Assembly: GCA_944989445.1 (NCBI GenBank)
Contig: CALYLW010000547.1
Location: 334,291-398,290, forward strand
DNA length: 64,000 nucleotides
Source: Ampullaceana balthica
Taxonomy: Eukaryota; Mollusca; Gastropoda; Lymnaeidae
Reading direction: 5' to 3'
Of this stretch, positions 59,165 through 64,000 are shown in pieces (positions within the stretch are counted from its first letter, which is position 1; each line of letters begins with the position of its first letter). Both the position numbers and the translations under genes were made by a program. The notes under the pieces are model-generated. The model did not search any database and was not told the origin of the DNA. It saw nothing but the letters and a program-made list of their open reading frames with translations.

Positions 59165-62100
59165 GAGGATTATGAGAGTAGAGGATATGATAGGTAGAGA
59201 TTTGAGAGAGTGGGAGGATATGATGAGAGTAGAGATATGATGAGAGTAGAGATATGATAGAGTGAGAGGATATGATAGAGTAGAGGATATGATAGAGTAG
59301 AGGTGGAATGATTATGTAGGTAATGATTTGTTAAGTATGGTGTTTGTTGATATTTGGGATTTGGGTTTATTTTGGGTTAGGTGTTTAGGGGGTGTGGTGT
59401 GTTGGTACTGGGTGTGTGAGGGGTATGGGTGGTATGGGTAGGTTTGGGTAGGGGTGGGGGTGGGAGTGAGTTGGTGGGTGTGTGTGTTATGGGGATGTGA
59501 GTGTGGGTGTGTAGTTGTGTAGGGGGTGTAGGTTATGTTAAGGGGGGTGTATAATTGGGTGGGGTGGGTGGGGGTTTGTTGTAGATTTGGTGGTGGGAGG
59601 GATGGAGGTGGGGGGTGGGGATAGGGGGGGTGTATGGGTTAGGTAGATTGGTGATGTGTTGTTGTGTGTTTGGGATTGATGGGGGGGAGTTTGGTGTGTT
59701 GGGTTTTGATTTTGAGGGAGGTTTGGGGGGATGGGTGAATTTTGTTTGGGAATTATTTGTGTGGGGGTTTAAAGAGGGGGGTGTGATTGGTGTTGGGGTG
59801 TAGGATTGAGGTGAATGTGGATGGGTTGTAGGGAGTTGTGGGATGTGTTTGTGTGGGTTTGTTGTTGTGGGGGGTTGGTTTGGGGAGTGTGGGGATTGAA
59901 TTATTTTGGTGTATGGTGGGTTTGGTATATGTGTAAAATTGTTTTGGGGATGGGGTTTGGTATGTTTGTGTTGTTTAGAAGTGTGGTTTGGTTGGTGGTG
60001 TGGTTTGGGTATGTGGGGTGATGTTTTGGTGGGGTTTGTAGGTGGTATTTGTTTGTTTGGGTGGGGGTTGAAATGGATTGGTTGTGGGTGTGGGGTTTGA
60101 GTATGTAAGGAGGGGTGTTTGTGGTGGGTGTGTGGGTTAGGTGTAGTTTTAGTTTTGGGAGTGGGAGGGGGTGGGTAGTGTATTTGGATTGGGAGGGTGG
60201 GGTATGATATTTGTTTATGGTAGTATGGGTTAGTTTGAGTGGGTGTAGGTGTGTTTTATGGTGTTTGTTTGGTTGATGGGTTGATGGTTGGGTAAAAATG
60301 TGTGTTGATTTTTTGGGGGGTTGATGTAATAAAGTTTGTTTATGATTGGTTGGAGTTGGGTTTTGTATGGGTATTATTTGTGTTAGTTGTATTATAGATG
60401 TGTTATGTTGGTGTTTTTATAAGTGAGGTGGAAGGTGGATTGTTATTTATATGGATTTGAAGAGGGGGAAAAGGAAGGTTGGAGGAGGGGGTTGGGGGGA
60501 AGAAGTTGTTTTATGTTTTAATTATAGTGATTATGGGTTTTAGAGTTGTTGTTGGATGTGTATATTTAATGTGTTGTAGGTGTAGATTGTTGAGGAGGTG
60601 TGTTGTGAGGAGGGTTTATGTGTTTGTTGTGTTTGTGTGGGGTTTATTGTAGTGGAGTTGGGGGGGTTGGGGGATGTTTGGGGGGGGAGGGTGTTGGATT
60701 TATTGTTTGAATTTGGGGTGTTTGGGAGTATGGATGTATGGTGGGTATTGGGTTTGGGGGGTGGTGTTTTGGTGAGGGGTTTGGTTTAATGAGGGAGGTT
60801 GGGGGTTGTTTAGGTTAGGATGGGGTGTGTAGATGGAGGATTAAGTATGATTTTGATGGGGATGGTTTTTGGGGGGGGAAGTGTATGGTGAGGTGGGTTG
60901 GGAGGGATGGTTTGGGTTGTGAGGGGGGGGGTGGGGGTGTGTGATTAATTGGAAGGGGGTTGGAGTATTGTAGGGTAGGAGAGTAGATTTATTTTGTGGT
61001 GGTTTATGAGGATGTATGTGGGTTGATGGGGTGGGTGTGGGGGGGTTATGGGGTTGTTAGGGGGGGGTGTTGTGGGGGGGTTTTTAGTGGGGTGTTGGTA
61101 TGAGGGTAGGATAGGGGTGGGTAATTTGGGGAGGGGGTTTGTAATGGGGTTAGTGGGAATTTATTTGATATTTGTATTTGTGTGATGGTAATTTGTGTAT
61201 TGATGTTGGTGTAGGGTGGTTAGAGGGTGGTTTTTTGGGATAATGGGTGGTTGAGGGGAAGTGGGTGGTGGGGGGGGGTGAAGGGAGAGTAGGGGTGTTA
61301 TAGGGGTTGTAGGGAGAGGAGTTTTGGGGGGGGGAGAGGTGGTATTAGAGTGTGTTGTGTTGTGTAGTAGGAGTGTAGGGGAGTTGGTGGGGTTAAGTGG
61401 GGGGTGTGGGAGAGGGGGGTTTGAGTTTTTGTTTTGGGGTGGGAAGGTGGTGGGGGTGAGGTTGTGGTAGGGATTTTGGATGTGTGGGGTAGTGGATGAT
61501 GGGGGGGATGTATTGGATTAGGGGATGGATTTGATAGTAATTTTGGTTGGGGTGGGTTTGGAATGTTTGGGTGGTGGGGATTTTGTGGGGTTGGGGGTTT
61601 GGGGGGTAAGATTGGGAGTATTGGGGATTTGTATGGGATATTGTTTTGGAGGGTAGTTATGTTGAGGGTGGGGGAGGTGTTGTGTGGGTTTTGTTATTGT
61701 GAGTATATTTGTGGTAGTGTTGTGTAGGGAGTTGGTGGTATTTGGAGTGAAGAAGTGATGGTGAAATAATTGTGGGAATGGGATGATTATATTTATTTAT
61801 TGGAGGGTTGTGGAGAGGGTTGAGGAATGGGATTTGAGGTTATATTGGAAGAGGAGTTTTTTTAAAGTTAATGTTTTGGGGGTTTTGTGGTTTGTTGTTT
61901 TGGTGATTGGAAGTGATGGAGTGGGTGGGTGGGGGTTTGTGGGTGGGTATTAGGTATATAGGGGGGATTTGTTTGGGAGGGGGGGTGTTTGGGTGTTGTG
62001 ATGTGGGTGTTGGGGGGTGTGGTTTGGTTTTGTTGGGAGTGTGGTTGGTGGTGATGTTTTGGATAGGGATGGAGTTTTGTTGTTGGTGGGGTTTTGAGGG

Positions 62101-64000
62101 GTGTAGTTTATTGGGGTTGTGGTTTGGTTGTTTGGGTGGGGTTTGTGGGTTGGGGTGGATGGGGAAGTGAAGTTTAGTTTAGTTTAGTGGAGGTGTAGAG
62201 GTTTATGTTTAGGTGGGTTTATGAGGGAGGGGGGGTTAATAGTTTAATATTGTGGGTTTGTATTTGGGGGAGGTGAATAGGGGTGGGTGTAGGTTAATAT
62301 TGTGGGGGTTGTATTAGGATATTTTGTGGGTTTGTGGAGTAGTTGGTGGTGTAGTTGTTAGGTGAAAAGGTAGATTGTAGTATGTGTATTTTGGGTGAGT
62401 GGGTGAGTTGTGTTGGTGTGGTGTTGTTGGGTTGGTTGGGTTTGGGTTTGGAGTGGGTTAGTAGGTAAAGAGAGTATTAAGGAGTTTGGTGGGTGGTAGG
62501 GTTTAGGAAGGTTTGTATATGGGATTTTGATTTATTAGTGGTGGTTGTTTTGTTGGGTTAGAGGTTTAAAGATAGTATGTAAAGATTAGGGAGATGATGT
62601 GTATGGATTTGTTAGGGGGTGGGGGGGGTTGGTATGTATATTTTTGATATAGTTGTTTGTTTTTTGTGAGTGGTTTAGTTTGTATGGATATAGGTGGGGG
62701 GGGGGTAAAAAGAAAGGGTGGTTAAGTAGGGATAGAGAGGGGGGGGTGGGAGGAGGGAGGGTGGGGGGGGAAGGGAGGGAGAATAGGGAGGGGATAGAGA
62801 ATGGTATTGAGAGGAGGTGAGTAGAAGAGGGAGAGTGGGATGTTGTTGGTGTTTGAAGATTTGAAGTGGGGGTATGAGGGGAAAGGGGATTTTTGGTTTT
62901 GTGTATTTTATTGGTAGGATGTGTTGTGGGGGTAGTGTATTAATGAGAGGAGAATAGTTATGAAGGTGGAATGTATGTATGTATTTATGTATTAGGGTTG
63001 GTGGGGTGAGGGGTGTGGTGTGTGTGTGTAGGTACGTTATGATTGTATTGGGTGTTTAGTAGTTTGAAGCATAGGGGTAGGGGGAGGGGTGTTGTGTGGT
63101 GAGGTGTTAGGGTGAATATAGTGAGTGGGGAAATTTGTAGTGATGTGAGGGAGGTGGTGATTGGGGGTTGTTGTGTGGGGTTTTGTTTGGTTTGTTTTTT
63201 GATTATGGGGGGTGTTTGTGGGGGTTATTGGTTATTAGGTTGGGGGTAAGGAACGGGGAAGGGTGTGATGGTTGGGGTGTATGGTGGATGTTAGGTGGTA
63301 AATTGGGATTGGGGGGAGGGGGGTATGATGATGTAGTGTGATTTATGATTGAAAGGAGGTGGTGAAGGTTGTTGTGTTGTATAGATGATAGTGTTGGTTG
63401 GAGGGGGTGTTGTGTGGGGGGTGGGAGGTGGGAAGGGTAGGTGTAGTGTTATTAATATAGAGGGATGTGGGATTTTGGGGGTTGTTAGATTTGAGGGGTG
63501 TGGGGATGGGTTGGTATTTGTTTGTGTAATTAGGTGTTAGGGGTGTGTTTGTGTAAGAGGTTGTATGTTTGGGGTAGTGGTTGGTAATAGTGGAGGAGGG
63601 GGTTATGGGGGTTTTTTGAGAAATATAAAAAGAGTTTGGTATGTGATAGTTTTTGGGTAGGTTGGATTGTATGATATGAAGTAGGATGTTTGTATGGTAT
63701 GTAGTTGTGGAGTGGTGTGTGACGAGGGGGTTTGGTTTGTTGGTGGTGTTAGTTGGGGGCGGAGTGGAGGATTTGGTTAGTTGGTTGATTAGTATGGTTG
63801 AGTGGGTGATAGAGGGAGATTGTTGTGGGGAGTAAGTTGGAGGGGGAGTGTGGAGGTGTAAGTGTGGTAAGTGTGATTGTGGGTGTGTGTGGTGGTATTT
63901 TTAATAGGTTGTGTGGTAGATGAGGTTTGGGTGATATAGGTTGGTGGGTGGGGTGTGGTAGTCAGGGAATGTGGTATGTGTGGGTTGGAGTGTGTGGGTG
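59165..64000. repeat. Macrosatellite copy 3 (partial), C returning at the end
   Basis: Begins with the gaggatatgatagagtaga minisatellite and follows the same landmark order until the window ends inside sub-repeat A. From about 63,030 several C appear within 1 kb (near 63,035, 63,070, 63,254, 63,722, 63,760 and 63,962), more than I noticed in the preceding 20 kb. Confidence 0.85.

Noticed and set aside
36240..64000. rDNA array with C changed to T
   Set aside because: The unit length would be suitable, but I could not find conserved 18S or 28S motifs even allowing C to be T, and G is far too frequent for simple conversion.

Overview
This is animal nuclear DNA. It is low in genes, and the one gene I can name is split by introns, each with GT-AG borders. 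On the minus strand, three consecutive coding exons (12140-12102, 11932-11824 and 5139-5006) encode most of the C2 domain of a SMURF-type HECT E3 ubiquitin ligase. Their splice phases join exactly. The many minisatellites, hAT and Harbinger-like elements, Helitrons and a tRNA-derived SINE suggest an invertebrate, perhaps a mollusc, but the species is inference. I recognised no rRNA, tRNA gene, CRISPR array or bacterial-type operon.

From 1 to about 36,200 the base composition is normal and most of the sequence is repeat. There are about a dozen minisatellites with units of 17 to 77 bp, several of them near 35 or 43 bp. Transposons could be delimited by target-site duplications (TSDs) or terminal structure. 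These are hAT-type elements at 3445-4361, 6133-6483, 13520-15566, 18161-23193 (with two further insertions inside), 29479-31039 (with one inside) and 34790-35177; Harbinger-like MITEs at 15586-15858 and 26934-28424; and non-autonomous Helitrons at 9789-10328, 6491-7075 and 31878-32507. The 9789-10328 Helitron sits exactly between A and T of one 35-bp satellite unit. The Smurf introns hold many of these repeats, and the rest lie upstream of the gene's second visible exon, so they may be in its first intron or between genes.

From about 36,200 to the end the sequence is a macrosatellite of about 11.3 to 11.6 kb, present as two full copies and one partial copy. Its + strand is almost free of cytosine: between about 39,060 and 63,030 I noticed only about half a dozen C. 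C content fades in over about 36.2-39 kb, is interrupted by an island of ordinary composition at about 38.3-38.85 kb, and begins to return after 63.0 kb. Copies differ mainly by small indels in G and T runs, and C present in copy 1 is lost or read as T in copies 2 and 3. I think a base-calling or consensus failure over a real long tandem repeat is the likeliest cause, with an unusual strand-specific loss of C as the alternative. The long open frames there (rich in Gly, Val, Trp and Cys) follow from the scarcity of A and are not genes.

No set of genes in the window forms a new multi-gene system. The items most worth a second look are the C-free macrosatellite, an in-frame duplicated splice donor in Smurf, the nested transposons with intact TSDs, and a Helitron inserted into a satellite.
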